From Acidobacteriota bacterium (GTDB lineage Bacteria > Acidobacteriota > Terriglobia > Versatilivoradales > Versatilivoraceae): a stretch of DNA of 60,309 bases. A model generated the notes under the pieces. It did not search any database, was not told where the DNA came from, and saw only the letters and a program-made list of their open reading frames with translations. Numbering within the stretch: position 1 is the first letter of the stretch; every line of letters starts with the position of its first letter. The position numbers and the translations under genes were made by a program. The stretch covers positions 1 through 60,309 of the forward strand of contig JAJECY010000307.1 of NCBI GenBank assembly GCA_022821775.1, given 5' to 3'. Below are positions 7,754-16,959 of the stretch, one piece after another.

Positions 7754-10700
7754 TCAGGGAACGCCGTAAATGAAGAACGCGTCCCCGGAGGACTGACTGT
7801 CCTGGAATCCGTCGGAAACGACGGCAAAGGTCACGAACGGGTTGGACCCGGAAATTCGGGAGACGCGAACATAGCCCTGGCTGGTTTCCGGAGCATTCTG
7901 CTCGAGAATCGACGCCAACCGGATCGACTTCCGGGCCTCGAGTTCCACTTCCTCGATCGTATGGGCCAGCATCCCGGTTTCTCCGTCGTAGATCTTGACG
8001 CTGAAGAGGCTGGTCTCGTCGCTCAACTCTCCCGTATTGACGATTCCCAGATCGGTTTGGTTCTCCTGGTCCCGGCGCAACCCGTACACCCAGGCCGAGG
8101 TATGGTGGGAGTCTCCATAAGGTACGGCCGCGTGGACAAATCCGTTGCGGCGGCCGCCCATGAGAGTTGAATTCCTCGCACCCACGTAATAACCGCTATC
8201 CTCGCCGGCTCCATCAACGGTGACAAAGATGGAACCGGAGAAATCCTCACCGGCAGCACCCAACCCCGGGAAGAATGACCCCGGCAGGCTCCCCTGTTGC
8301 CGCAGCCAGCTTACGAATCCCGGCATGATGATCTGCTCGCCAGGTCTCACGGAGACGAATCGAGCACCCTGCGGATTCTGAATGCCGTCAGACAGAACCG
8401 AAAAGCCCACCACCTTCCAGGACTTCGACCAGTTTGTCACCACCAGCTCGCTGTTGAACCGGGCGGTTTTCTCCACGGCGAGCAGTGTCTGTCCCTTTCT
8501 GCCGACGGTCGCTCTTTCCGAAACAGGCGCAATAAAGGAACCATCGGAACCGCCCTTGCCAGAGAGGAGGGCATAGGCATAGAAGGGCGCTTGCCCTTCA
8601 ATCTTCTCGACGCGCACATAGCCATTTTCCAGCGAAAGACCGCTGGACCGGAGAACATCTTCGATCTCACTGAATGAACCCGGCTCCAACGTCTGATCTT
8701 CCAGAACCAGAAAATCCGGCTCCAGCGTCTGATCCTCAAGAACCAGGGAATCCGGCTGTCGAGGATCGCCGGAGACGATGGTCAGCCTCAAGGTGATTTC
8801 GCCGCTCTCCTGTGCCCCCAGGTTGTGAATCACAAGGCTGCTGCGATCCGCGTCGTTGTGGCGGAGTCCGCAGAGATACACCGGCTGGTGAAATCCGGTT
8901 GAAACGCCCGGATGGGCCCAACCGCTTCGGCCGCCATCGACCGTCCTGATGGTTCGCACGGCCACCGCCCCTTCCAATTCGGAGTTCAGTCCGGAAAAAC
9001 GAACCGACAGACTGCCTTCCCGGTCTCCCGAATCCGGAATGGGAACCCCCAATTCTCTCAGGTATTCAATAGCATCGGGCACGATGCGCTGCCGGCCCGC
9101 CGGCAGGTTGTCCGTGGCGGCGCCGCTTCCCCCGCCAATGGCCGCCGTGTAGGTGAATTCCAGCGTGGCCGGCCGAGTGCCCCGATTGCTGAGGGTCAGC
9201 TCCGAATTGACCGTAGCGCCATCGGACTCGGTGGTTGCGAGCACAATGGGCACAAAGACTTCAGCATCGCCAATGAGCCTCGCCACAAAGGCTCCATTTC
9301 CTTCCGAAGCCTGATAGGCCCCGGTGGTCAAGGTAACGTCGGAGCCCGCCTGCCCCGTGATGGTGGCGCTTCCCCGAGGGCTGACCCAAAGACCACTGCC
9401 TCCCTCGACGCTCTCGCCGCTTCCCGCCCTGACCGAGTAGACAATCTCCTCTCCCTCCGGGTCCAGTTTGCTTACAAAAATCTGTCCATCGGAAGACCCC
9501 GGGCCTTGTACCTCCGGGAAGTCGGAGGAAAGCGTCACACCCGTGACATAGGCGTTTCCTTGCAGATCCACACCCACGCCATTGGCGTAGTCGATGGAGC
9601 TGCCTCCCAGGTAAGTGGAGTAGACCAGCTCCGTCCCCTCCCGGTTCAGCTTGGAGACGAAGGCATCCAGGCACAGGGAGCTTCCGCAGATTCCGGCTCC
9701 GGGAGCCGTTTCGGAAAAAGCGCCGGCAGTCGTGGGAAAGTCCTGATAGGCCGTGTAACCGGTCACGTAGGCGTAGCCCTGGGCGTCGACAGCGATTCCC
9801 GTGATCGCCTCCAGTTCCTGGGGGGACGCATCGAAGGGGACGGAGGTCCCTCCCAGGCGGAAGCTGTAAAGGATCTCGGCCCCCTCGGAATCCAGCTTGG
9901 TCACGTAGGACTCGTTCCCGTTCCTGCCGGAGAGATAGGCATTGTTATGGGAATCCAGGGACACACCGGTGCCCCCCACGCCCTGGACCGAATAGATCAG
10001 CGATGTCCCCTCCGAGTGGAGCTTGGCCACAAACCCGCCGTCGGCGCCGTCCCCCGTGACGTAGGCGGATCCGTGGGCGTCGACGGCAACTCCGTTTCCG
10101 CCCAGTCCGCCTTCGTTGCCACCGAGATAAGTCGAGTAGAGCAGAGCCGTCCCGGTGGCATTGACCTTGGTGACAAAGGCACTGGTGCAGAACTGGCCCG
10201 CAAGGTCGGCAGGGCACTGCTCGCTTGACAGGGCCGACTGCCAGGCATCGGATGACACGGGGAAGTCGGAAGAGTTGGTGGTGCCGGTGAGAAAGGCATT
10301 GCCCTGAAAATCCACGGCAACTCCATACCCGTAATCGAATCCCGAACCGCCCAAGAAGGTGGAATAGATCAATTCCGTTCCCTCGGGGTTCAGTTTGGCC
10401 AAGAGAACGTCGGGACAGCGAACCAGGTTCGGCCCGTCATAACACTCCCCTTCGCTATGAAGACCTTGAAGGGCTCCGGCGGAGGTGAGAAAGGCGGGGT
10501 TGGCAATCCCCGTCACGTAGGCGCTCCCCTCCCGATCGACAGCGACGGCAAGCCCCCCGATCCCGCCGGCAGAATAGGTCAGCACGGGATCGATCACCAG
10601 AGGCCTGGCCGGATCATGGGCGCCCAATCGGAATCCTACCTCGCCGTTGCCACCGAGCTCGTACTGCACGCGGACCTCCTGGCGAACGCCACCCTCTTCC

Positions 10701-11461
10701 TGAAACGCCAGGGGACGCATCAGCCGGAGACCACCCGGGAGAATGAGGTTCCCCTGTTCATCCAGCGACACCCCGAGATGGGCCGGAATGCCCCTCATCC
10801 CCTCAAAGCGGAGGCGGATCGCGCCGGGATCGACACCCGAATCGAGCCGGAAATCGAACTCCAAACGCCGGCCGTTGCCGTAAAAGATCAAGTCGATCCC
10901 CGGATAGACCTGCTGGTAGCGGACCTTGGAAAAGGTCGGAACGTCCAATCGCCACTGCCCTGGGTCCGTGCCGCGCAAGTAGTGACTCTTGCTTCGGAGC
11001 CGGTTTTCGCCACGGATCCCGGGCCGAGGCTTGCCGTTGACGAGCCGCATCCGCAACGCCGATATCCCCCCAGCCGCCCCCTGCAGCCTGGACCCTCCCG
11101 GGGACCCGCCGGACTGAAATTGAAAGACCAGCTCGCGGTCGAGCAGCAGGTAGCTGTAGCCGGGTCCCCGGGAAAGGAAACGAACCTGCTTCCCTGCCTG
11201 GCCCCGATTCGGTTCGAAGCCAAGTGGCAATTCGGCATAGGTCTGCCGCACCTCGGCCTTGCGGAAAGTTTGCAGCCCATCCGGAAGAATCTCGGGTGCA
11301 GCAATGGCCGGCCGGCCTTGGGTTCGGGCCAAAGGCCGCGGACCCGCACCCCCCGGCGCAAGCTCTCCGGCCGCAAGCGGAGACATGCCACCGCCGGCTC
11401 CAATAAGTGCAGCCAAACCGAGAACAGCTTTCGGAACTAATACCCGGCAACACAATGACAT
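7754..11461 (-). CDS. SBBP-repeat beta-propeller surface protein with shared C-terminal module
   Basis: About 1235 aa from ATG 11461, which opens with a signal peptide (MSLCCRVLVPKAVLGLAAL, small residues to about 31). The frame continues to 11656 but that part is unlike a protein. Region order: an N-terminal DUF7948-like domain (LPLGFEPNRGQ, then IDLIFYG and RRLEFDF); SBBP repeats of the form YSTFLGGSxxDYGxGVAVDxQGNAFLTG, built as a beta-propeller; then a C-terminal module of about 500 aa encoded by 7757-9262. That module is homologous to the ends of the proteins at 1-222 and 47234-51244 and contains four units with cores SELTLSNRG, SSLVIHNLG, SELVVTNWS and TDLGIVNTG. The product is probably exported and displayed. 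No ligand can be inferred. Confidence 0.88.
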   Translation of the reverse strand: MSLCCRVLVPKAVLGLAALIGAGGGMSPLAAGELAPGGAGPRPLARTQGRPAIAAPEILPDGLQTFRKAEVRQTYAELPLGFEPNRGQAGKQVRFLSRGPGYSYLLLDRELVFQFQSGGSPGGSRLQGAAGGISALRMRLVNGKPRPGIRGENRLRSKSHYLRGTDPGQWRLDVPTFSKVRYQQVYPGIDLIFYGNGRRLEFDFRLDSGVDPGAIRLRFEGMRGIPAHLGVSLDEQGNLILPGGLRLMRPLAFQEEGGVRQEVRVQYELGGNGEVGFRLGAHDPARPLVIDPVLTYSAGGIGGLAVAVDREGSAYVTGIANPAFLTSAGALQGLHSEGECYDGPNLVRCPDVLLAKLNPEGTELIYSTFLGGSGFDYGYGVAVDFQGNAFLTGTTNSSDFPVSSDAWQSALSSEQCPADLAGQFCTSAFVTKVNATGTALLYSTYLGGNEGGLGGNGVAVDAHGSAYVTGDGADGGFVAKLHSEGTSLIYSVQGVGGTGVSLDSHNNAYLSGRNGNESYVTKLDSEGAEILYSFRLGGTSVPFDASPQELEAITGIAVDAQGYAYVTGYTAYQDFPTTAGAFSETAPGAGICGSSLCLDAFVSKLNREGTELVYSTYLGGSSIDYANGVGVDLQGNAYVTGVTLSSDFPEVQGPGSSDGQIFVSKLDPEGEEIVYSVRAGSGESVEGGSGLWVSPRGSATITGQAGSDVTLTTGAYQASEGNGAFVARLIGDAEVFVPIVLATTESDGATVNSELTLSNRGTRPATLEFTYTAAIGGGSGAATDNLPAGRQRIVPDAIEYLRELGVPIPDSGDREGSLSVRFSGLNSELEGAVAVRTIRTVDGGRSGWAHPGVSTGFHQPVYLCGLRHNDADRSSLVIHNLGAQESGEITLRLTIVSGDPRQPDSLVLEDQTLEPDFLVLEDQTLEPGSFSEIEDVLRSSGLSLENGYVRVEKIEGQAPFYAYALLSGKGGSDGSFIAPVSERATVGRKGQTLLAVEKTARFNSELVVTNWSKSWKVVGFSVLSDGIQNPQGARFVSVRPGEQIIMPGFVSWLRQQGSLPGSFFPGLGAAGEDFSGSIFVTVDGAGEDSGYYVGARNSTLMGGRRNGFVHAAVPYGDSHHTSAWVYGLRRDQENQTDLGIVNTGELSDETSLFSVKIYDGETGMLAHTIEEVELEARKSIRLASILEQNAPETSQGYVRVSRISGSNPFVTFAVVSDGFQDSQSSGDAFFIYGVP
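8681..8752 (-). repeat. 36-bp tandem duplication inside the shared module
   Basis: Two adjacent 36-bp units (8681-8716, 8717-8752) encode DSLVLEDQTLEP and DFLVLEDQTLEP. The homologous protein at 47234-51244 has only one equivalent segment, so this is a recent in-frame duplication. Confidence 0.7.
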
Positions 11462-11489
11462 CAGGCTGGTCTGAAACAACAGAAAAAAA

Positions 11490-11668
11490 GAGTTATCCAC
11501 GAAGACACACGAAGGACGACGAAGGGCCACTAAGAAAGACCATGTTCTTGACCCACTCAAAGGGAACGCCCCTTGGGTTCGCGTGAGGGGAAACGCAGCC
11601 AATCGGCTTCCCCTGCGACAGCCTCTCGTCCTGTTAATCCTGTGCATCCTGTGCATCGATGTTCAATA
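11490..11668 (+). repeat. A-B dispersed intergenic repeat element, copy 1
   Basis: It starts GAGTTATCCACGAAGA and ends CCTGTGCATCGATGTTCAAT. The same two ends in the same order and orientation bound 52378-52610, with different central sequence. Confidence 0.55.
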
Positions 11669-11793
11669 GGTAGATAACCGGATCAACGGGACAGGGTCCT
11701 TGTTGCCGATAGGCCACGAAGAAAAACCGAAAGAGATCCATTCGTATTCGTGTCAATTCGTGTTCATTCGTGGTTCGTCTTTATTAACGCCCC

Positions 11794-11840
11794 TCTGTTT
11801 CAATCTCGAATGATCCGCCCATCGTGGGAGGCGGGGGCGA
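11794..11840 (+). repeat. dispersed intergenic repeat, copy 2
   Basis: TCTGTTTCAATCTCG, GATCCGCCC and a G-rich end (GCGGGGGC) match 4778-4819 with a few substitutions and a small insertion. Confidence 0.5.
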
Positions 11841-12081
11841 AACTTGTCTCAATCATTCCCGTTTGACCCTGTATCAACCACCCAGCCGTCTGTGACGCCG
11901 GCGCGGCCAGGTGAAAAGCGGATAGTCATTCGATCGACAGGTTGAGCATCTTGCCGGTCTCGGTGTAACCGTTCAAGCGCATCCACGTCACAGGGCGCTT
12001 GCCTGTTCCGAAAACCCCCGGCTGACCCCTCCCCACTCTCCACCCTTCACACTTCAAACTTCAAACTTCCCACTTCAAACT

Positions 12082-15000
12082 TCAAAAGATCAATTTAACG
12101 GCCAGGACGATCTGGCGGGCTTCCTGGGGAAAACCCGCGGGCGTCCCGAAGGAGGCCACCACTCCCGGCACTCGAGACCCCAGGTCCGTGTTGAAGGACG
12201 AGGCCGCCACGTTGGTCGTCGCCGGCTTCACATACAGGTTGGAGTGGTTGAAGAGATTGTAGAACTCCGCCCGGAGTTGAAGCTGCGATCCTTCCACCCC
12301 GCCCATCTCGGGTAGATCGATATTTTTCGCCAGCGCAACGTTCTGGAAGTGGGTACCCGGGCGCCGGAAGGTGTTGCGACCCAGAGACCCGTCAAACGGC
12401 CCATTGACGGAGAGTTGACAGCCAAAGGGCTCGGCATCGGCAATACAGCTCCCATTGGAGTTGCGGACCCGGTTGACGGGCAGGACCAGAAAGGCGTTCG
12501 GCGTCCGGACATCGACCTGACGTTCCCCGGCACCCAGCATTTCCGGCGCCTGTCCCATGAGTCGCGGCCGGGTGTTGTCGGACAACTCTCGATCGAAGAC
12601 CCGGCCATCCCGAAGACTGAAAGGCTGGCCGCTCTGAAAGGAAACGATCCCGCTGAACTGCCAGCCTGCCAACAAAAGGCGCGTCAATCCCCGGGTTCGA
12701 GCCGCACCCGGAATCTGCCAGACGAAGTGGCCGACCATGCGGTGGCGAACGTCGTGATCGGAGGGGCCCTTGTCCAGATCGGGATCAAAGGCATCCAGCG
12801 GCAACCCGGCGCCGCCGCTCACGCTGTCGTCACCCACCAGCGAGCTCACGTTGTCCAGGGAGTGGCTCCAGGTGTAATTCAGGCCGTACTGCAACCCGAA
12901 CCTGCGCAGGCGCAGGCTGTCAATTCTGAGCTGCATCCCGTGGTAGGAAGACCGGGCCTGATTCCCTACCGTTATCAACGCGGCGACGTGGCTGACCAGC
13001 CTTTCCTCCGGGCGCCCCAGAAACCGGCCGCTGCCCACGCGATTGGCGTTGATGGGCCGGTAGAGATCCTGGCCCCTGGAGCCCACGTAGGAGGCGGCCA
13101 GCAACAGCTTGCTGTCCCAGTCCTGTTGCAGGGTGGCGTTCCAGGCCCAGCTCGAGGCGGTTGCCAGATCCTGGTCCAGGTGGCTGACGGCACTGGGGGG
13201 CATCGACAAGGGACGGGAGGACAACAGGGAGTAGGGATCTTCAAACAGGGCCGGCGCCAACGGGATTCCGGAAATACGGACAACGCTGAAGGCCGGAGGA
13301 TTCAGGTTTTCGTAGACAAAGCCGGGCAATCGCTCGTAGAAGCGTCCAATCCCGGCCCGAAAGACCAGCCGGCCTCTTCCGGTCAAATCATAGGCAAGAC
13401 CCATTCTGGGGGAGATGTTGGTCTTGCCGGGCGGAAAGAAGTGGTTGCGATACCGGCCGGGTGCGTCGACGGTGCGGAGCAATCGTCCGTTGGCCACCTG
13501 CTCCAGGGGAGTGGTCCCGTCCCCTCGATAGAAGCTGGCTTCCAGCAGTTTTTCCTGGCCGATGCGGTGGCCGGAACCAAAATATTCATACCGCACACCC
13601 GGCGACAGGGTCAGCCGGGGCGTTACCTTCCAGGAGTCCTGCATAAAACCGGCCAGGTCGTTAAAGCGATAGTGGCGCCGTGGATTGAAGGGCCCGAAGG
13701 GAGGAGCCAACAGCTCCCCGGGAACCTTGCCTCTCGGATCGAGGTGAATTTGAAAGGAGGATGCCCGGCCGTTCACGAATCGCTGCAGGTCCTTGAACTC
13801 CAGGTGATTGTGACGAGTCAGGACGGACTCGGCAGGGGTCTGGTTGTCCCGGAGATGGACCAGGCTGGCGCCGAACTTGAGGTTGTGCCGACCTCTCACC
13901 CAGTTCGCCATCTGTTGAAACTGGTATTCGTTCTGGGCGCCGCCGTCCCCGTTTCGTCCGGAGGGCAATGCCAGAGATCCCACGGCGCCGCTGATTTCAT
14001 CGCCGGTTATGACGAAAGAGGGGAAGCCTCCAGCAAGCTGGATCGCCCTCCGCCGAAAGAGACGGTTGAAGACCAGGCGGGATTCCGTCAGGAAATTGCC
14101 CGACCAGAACCGCGTCAGGTTGACCGTCATGGTCTGGTTTCTCAAATGAAAGGACCGGTCCAGCAGGGGGGAATAGGGCTGATCGACGGTTGCCAGCCTC
14201 ACATGGTCCTGATAGGCGTAACGGGTGTTCAGCACCGTGCGGGGACCGATGCTGGTGTCAACCCGCGCCGTCCAGAGGTAGGTGTCCTGGGGCGGACCGG
14301 CGCCGGCATCCACCGGTCCGGTTCGAGAGGTCGAAGCCAATGCCGGCAACGTGACAAAGCCCGCCCCGAACCTGGACCCGCAGGCTCTTCCGAAGGGACA
14401 GACGGTCCGGGTGCTGATGTCTGTGTCGGAGAGGTTGGTGGGCAAGGGAAAGCGCTCGAAGATGGCATTGGTTCCGGGTGAACTGGCCGAGAGCAGTTGC
14501 GGGGTTGGGACATAGTAGCTGAGAGGGGCGGAACTCCGTACCAGGATGGGTTCGAACGCCGCAAAGAAGAAGACCTTGTCCCGGTAGACGGGCCCGCCCA
14601 GCGTGCCCCCGAGCTGCCGCCGGTTGAAAACCGGCCGGGGCAGACCCCTGGAGTTGTTCTCGAACGTATTGGCCGCCAGCCCGGAGTGGCGCAGAAAATA
14701 GTAGGCGTTCCCGTGAAACTCGTTCACGCCGCTCTTGGTGATGGCGTTGGCGATGAAGCCCGCGTTGCGGCCATACTCGGCGGTGAAGTTGTTGGTGAGC
14801 AACCGGTACTCCTGCACGGCATCCAGGGGAACGATCTGGCTCGGACCGGAGTTGTAGGGATCGTTGTTGGCGCTTCCGTCCAGCAGGAAGCCCCCGCTCT
14901 CGGCCCGCTGCCCGTTCAAGGCAAAGCCGATGCCCCGCCTCACGCTGGCCTGAGTGGCCCCGGAGCTGACCCCTACAAAATCGTAGGGATTGCGGGTCAA

Positions 15001-15513
15001 CGAGGGCAGCTCCGTCATGACCTGCGGCTTGATGTTGGTGCCCAATGTGGCGGACTCGGTGCGGATGAGCGGGATCCCCCCCAGTTCGGTGACGCTGGCG
15101 ATGACCGATCCCACCTGCATCGAGAAGTTCAGAACCACGGCATCCTGGACGTGGAGCTCCAGGTCGGGCTTCACGATCGTGCGGTACCCCAGCAGGCGGA
15201 TAATCACCCGGTAGTGTCCCGGCGGCAGGTTCGAGAGCCGATAGAGCCCCAGCCGATTGGTCCTGGCCCGAAACCTCTGGTTGGTTTCGATCTGGGTAGC
15301 GGTCACCTGGACCTCGGACAGAACCTGTCCCTGCCTGTCGGTCACCCGGCCGCTGAGCGTTGCCGTGGGATTTGCCAGCAGCGAGCCGGCCAATGCCACC
15401 CACAAGATTGGGACTGGAATCAGACGCACGGTGCGGATCAACCTCCCGTGTGGAGCAAGGATGCAAGCCGGCTCACACCCGAGTATGCCACCCTCGGTTT
15501 CCAACTGCGTCAC
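12082..15513 (-). CDS. TonB-dependent receptor with carboxypeptidase-regulatory N-terminus (Oar-like)
   Basis: 1143 aa from the longest start. A GTG at 15429, just before a hydrophobic signal (LIPVPILWVALAGSLLA), is a better fit for export. After the signal comes a carboxypeptidase-regulatory-like domain (ATLSGRVTDRQGQVLSEVQV, then LYRLSNLPPGHYRV), a plug domain (ELPSLTRNPYDFVGVSSG, VQEYRLLTNNFTAEYGRNAG) and a long barrel ending QIVLAVKLIF with the terminal aromatic residue of outer-membrane proteins. Oar-like receptors are expanded in Acidobacteriota. The ECF sigma and anti-sigma genes lie directly upstream on the same strand, with 90 bp to the anti-sigma stop, suggesting the receptor is part of or controlled by that unit. 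The transported or sensed substrate is unknown. Confidence 0.92.
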   Translation of the reverse strand: MTQLETEGGILGCEPACILAPHGRLIRTVRLIPVPILWVALAGSLLANPTATLSGRVTDRQGQVLSEVQVTATQIETNQRFRARTNRLGLYRLSNLPPGHYRVIIRLLGYRTIVKPDLELHVQDAVVLNFSMQVGSVIASVTELGGIPLIRTESATLGTNIKPQVMTELPSLTRNPYDFVGVSSGATQASVRRGIGFALNGQRAESGGFLLDGSANNDPYNSGPSQIVPLDAVQEYRLLTNNFTAEYGRNAGFIANAITKSGVNEFHGNAYYFLRHSGLAANTFENNSRGLPRPVFNRRQLGGTLGGPVYRDKVFFFAAFEPILVRSSAPLSYYVPTPQLLSASSPGTNAIFERFPLPTNLSDTDISTRTVCPFGRACGSRFGAGFVTLPALASTSRTGPVDAGAGPPQDTYLWTARVDTSIGPRTVLNTRYAYQDHVRLATVDQPYSPLLDRSFHLRNQTMTVNLTRFWSGNFLTESRLVFNRLFRRRAIQLAGGFPSFVITGDEISGAVGSLALPSGRNGDGGAQNEYQFQQMANWVRGRHNLKFGASLVHLRDNQTPAESVLTRHNHLEFKDLQRFVNGRASSFQIHLDPRGKVPGELLAPPFGPFNPRRHYRFNDLAGFMQDSWKVTPRLTLSPGVRYEYFGSGHRIGQEKLLEASFYRGDGTTPLEQVANGRLLRTVDAPGRYRNHFFPPGKTNISPRMGLAYDLTGRGRLVFRAGIGRFYERLPGFVYENLNPPAFSVVRISGIPLAPALFEDPYSLLSSRPLSMPPSAVSHLDQDLATASSWAWNATLQQDWDSKLLLAASYVGSRGQDLYRPINANRVGSGRFLGRPEERLVSHVAALITVGNQARSSYHGMQLRIDSLRLRRFGLQYGLNYTWSHSLDNVSSLVGDDSVSGGAGLPLDAFDPDLDKGPSDHDVRHRMVGHFVWQIPGAARTRGLTRLLLAGWQFSGIVSFQSGQPFSLRDGRVFDRELSDNTRPRLMGQAPEMLGAGERQVDVRTPNAFLVLPVNRVRNSNGSCIADAEPFGCQLSVNGPFDGSLGRNTFRRPGTHFQNVALAKNIDLPEMGGVEGSQLQLRAEFYNLFNHSNLYVKPATTNVAASSFNTDLGSRVPGVVASFGTPAGFPQEARQIVLAVKLIF

Positions 15514-15603
15514 TGGGATCTGGCGCTGTGGGCGAACGGAACCACCGGTACCAGGCAGGGTGGGTCCTGGGGTTCGGATCTGCGGATTGGGGAAGTGACC
15601 GGG

Positions 15604-16941
15604 TCAAGGAAGATCGTCATCTGTGGTCAGATAGGAGTACAGCAGCGGTGTGTCTCCCGGCTTCAGGCTGCCTTCCTTGGGCTCCAGCGTAACGAAGACG
15701 GAATCGATCTGGGAAAGAACCTCGGGATCGTCGAACTCGAGAATCCAGCCTTCATCGTTCCTGGCGTCTGCATAGAAGATACCCAGACTCTTGGGTGACC
15801 CCGTCAGCGAGGAACTGCGTTCCCCCCAGGCTTGCAGCGAGAAATTTTCCAGCGATTTCCGCCCCCTTGGCGTCTCGTGGGCATAGACGAGCAGTCGCCT
15901 GCCCTCGGCGTAAAATACGTGCGCATCCACGATTCGCTCTCCGGCCGGATCGAGGTCCTTGACGTAACTCACACGCAGGTTACGGTCCGTCAACAGGTCC
16001 CGAATGTCCCGATCTGCGGCCAGCAACTCCTGATCCCGCCGGATGGTCTCTGCCTGCTCGTTCACCTTACGAGCCAACTCGTCGATCTGCTTTTCCTGTA
16101 GCGCCAGGGTCACTTCCCGGGTGGTCCCCTGTTTCCGCAGAGCTTCCAATTCGCCGGTTCGAGTCTGAAGAGCCCTCTCCACCCCTGCCAACTGCTCCGA
16201 CAACTGCGCTTCCGAATGCCTGGCCGCCTCCAGAGCCCGATTCAAGGCATCGGCATCCGCTTGGGTCTCCACCAGCTTGCGGCTCTGACTCCGCAACCTG
16301 GCCAGGGCCCTGCGCCGCTGGCTTTGCGCCCGAGACAGTTCCTCAACCAGCCGATCCATTTCCGCCCCCGACGGATCGGGGACTGCGACAGTGACGGGAG
16401 CCGGTGACAGACCGGCCAGGGACTGGTCGGAAATTTGACGATTGAGCCGGCTGATTTCCTCGCGGAGTTGGCTCACCCTGGTCGTGGCGCTGGACAAGCG
16501 CTCTCCACCCCGGTACCACTGGAACCCGTTCAGCCCCAGCGCCGCCACCAGGAGACCGGCCGCCGCCGGCAGGGCGTATCGGGCCATTCGGGTCGGCCGA
16601 TACCATGGCCCCGCCCCAACCCCTGAGCGGGTTGCGTTTCCGGCTCTGGCGGGAGTAGTGGGAGAACTGCTCTGATCCTCGGTGCGCTGCAGAAATCGCT
16701 GCCTGTAGCTGGATTCATGCAGGGCAACCTTCGAGGAGGAATCGGCAGGCTCCCCCGCGGCAACCAGCGGCAGGTGCTCGTGAAGGATCTCCAGGTAATC
16801 CTGATGACTTCTCCGACAATCCTCGCACGCGATCAGATGGGAGCGAAGTTCGACGTACTCCGCTGCAGAGATCTGGCCTAGTGCCGCCAGGGCACACAAC
16901 TGTTCGATTCGTTCACAGTGCGATTCATCAAACTTGGACAT
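15604..16941 (-). CDS. anti-sigma factor with zinc-binding N-terminus and RskA-like C-terminus
   Basis: 445 aa. The N-terminus carries an HxxxCxxC zinc anti-sigma motif (H35, C39, C42 in RSHLIACEDC). One transmembrane helix is predicted at about residues 121-142, then a long coiled coil (about 145-300, heptad-like with many Leu, Arg and Glu), then a C-terminal domain resembling the RskA anti-sigma-K domain (FSLQAWGERSSSLTGSPKSL, GWILEFDDPEVLSQIDSVFV). This fits a membrane-bound anti-sigma factor holding the ECF sigma encoded 18 bp upstream. The extended coiled coil between helix and sensor domain is longer than in typical RskA. Confidence 0.87.
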   Translation of the reverse strand: MSKFDESHCERIEQLCALAALGQISAAEYVELRSHLIACEDCRRSHQDYLEILHEHLPLVAAGEPADSSSKVALHESSYRQRFLQRTEDQSSSPTTPARAGNATRSGVGAGPWYRPTRMARYALPAAAGLLVAALGLNGFQWYRGGERLSSATTRVSQLREEISRLNRQISDQSLAGLSPAPVTVAVPDPSGAEMDRLVEELSRAQSQRRRALARLRSQSRKLVETQADADALNRALEAARHSEAQLSEQLAGVERALQTRTGELEALRKQGTTREVTLALQEKQIDELARKVNEQAETIRRDQELLAADRDIRDLLTDRNLRVSYVKDLDPAGERIVDAHVFYAEGRRLLVYAHETPRGRKSLENFSLQAWGERSSSLTGSPKSLGIFYADARNDEGWILEFDDPEVLSQIDSVFVTLEPKEGSLKPGDTPLLYSYLTTDDDLP

Positions 16942-16959
16942 GGTGACATCCCCTGAGCA

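Larger units (their letters stand above)
11462..12081. other. 620-base intergenic region rich in dispersed repeats
   Basis: No gene is supported here; a 64-codon frame on the minus strand (11849-12043) lacks any recognisable content. The stretch holds the A-B repeat element (11490-11668), the dispersed repeat at 11794-11840, AT-rich text made of variants of 'attcgtgt' near 11742-11775, and a small tandem of ACTTCAA at about 12047-12086. The promoter of the minus-strand SBBP gene should also lie here. Confidence 0.6.

Noticed and set aside
7751-7756. Overlap or fusion between the aminotransferase and SBBP genes
   Set aside because: The genes are convergent with abutting stop codons (7751-7753 and 7754-7756). 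Tight packing, but no overlap.
11849-12043. 64-codon minus-strand frame between the SBBP and TonB genes
   Set aside because: No ribosome site, no recognisable content, and it overlaps repeat-rich intergenic DNA.
12349-14481. Long open frame on the plus strand opposite the TonB receptor
   Set aside because: No domain or start signal; it mirrors the codon pattern of the receptor gene.
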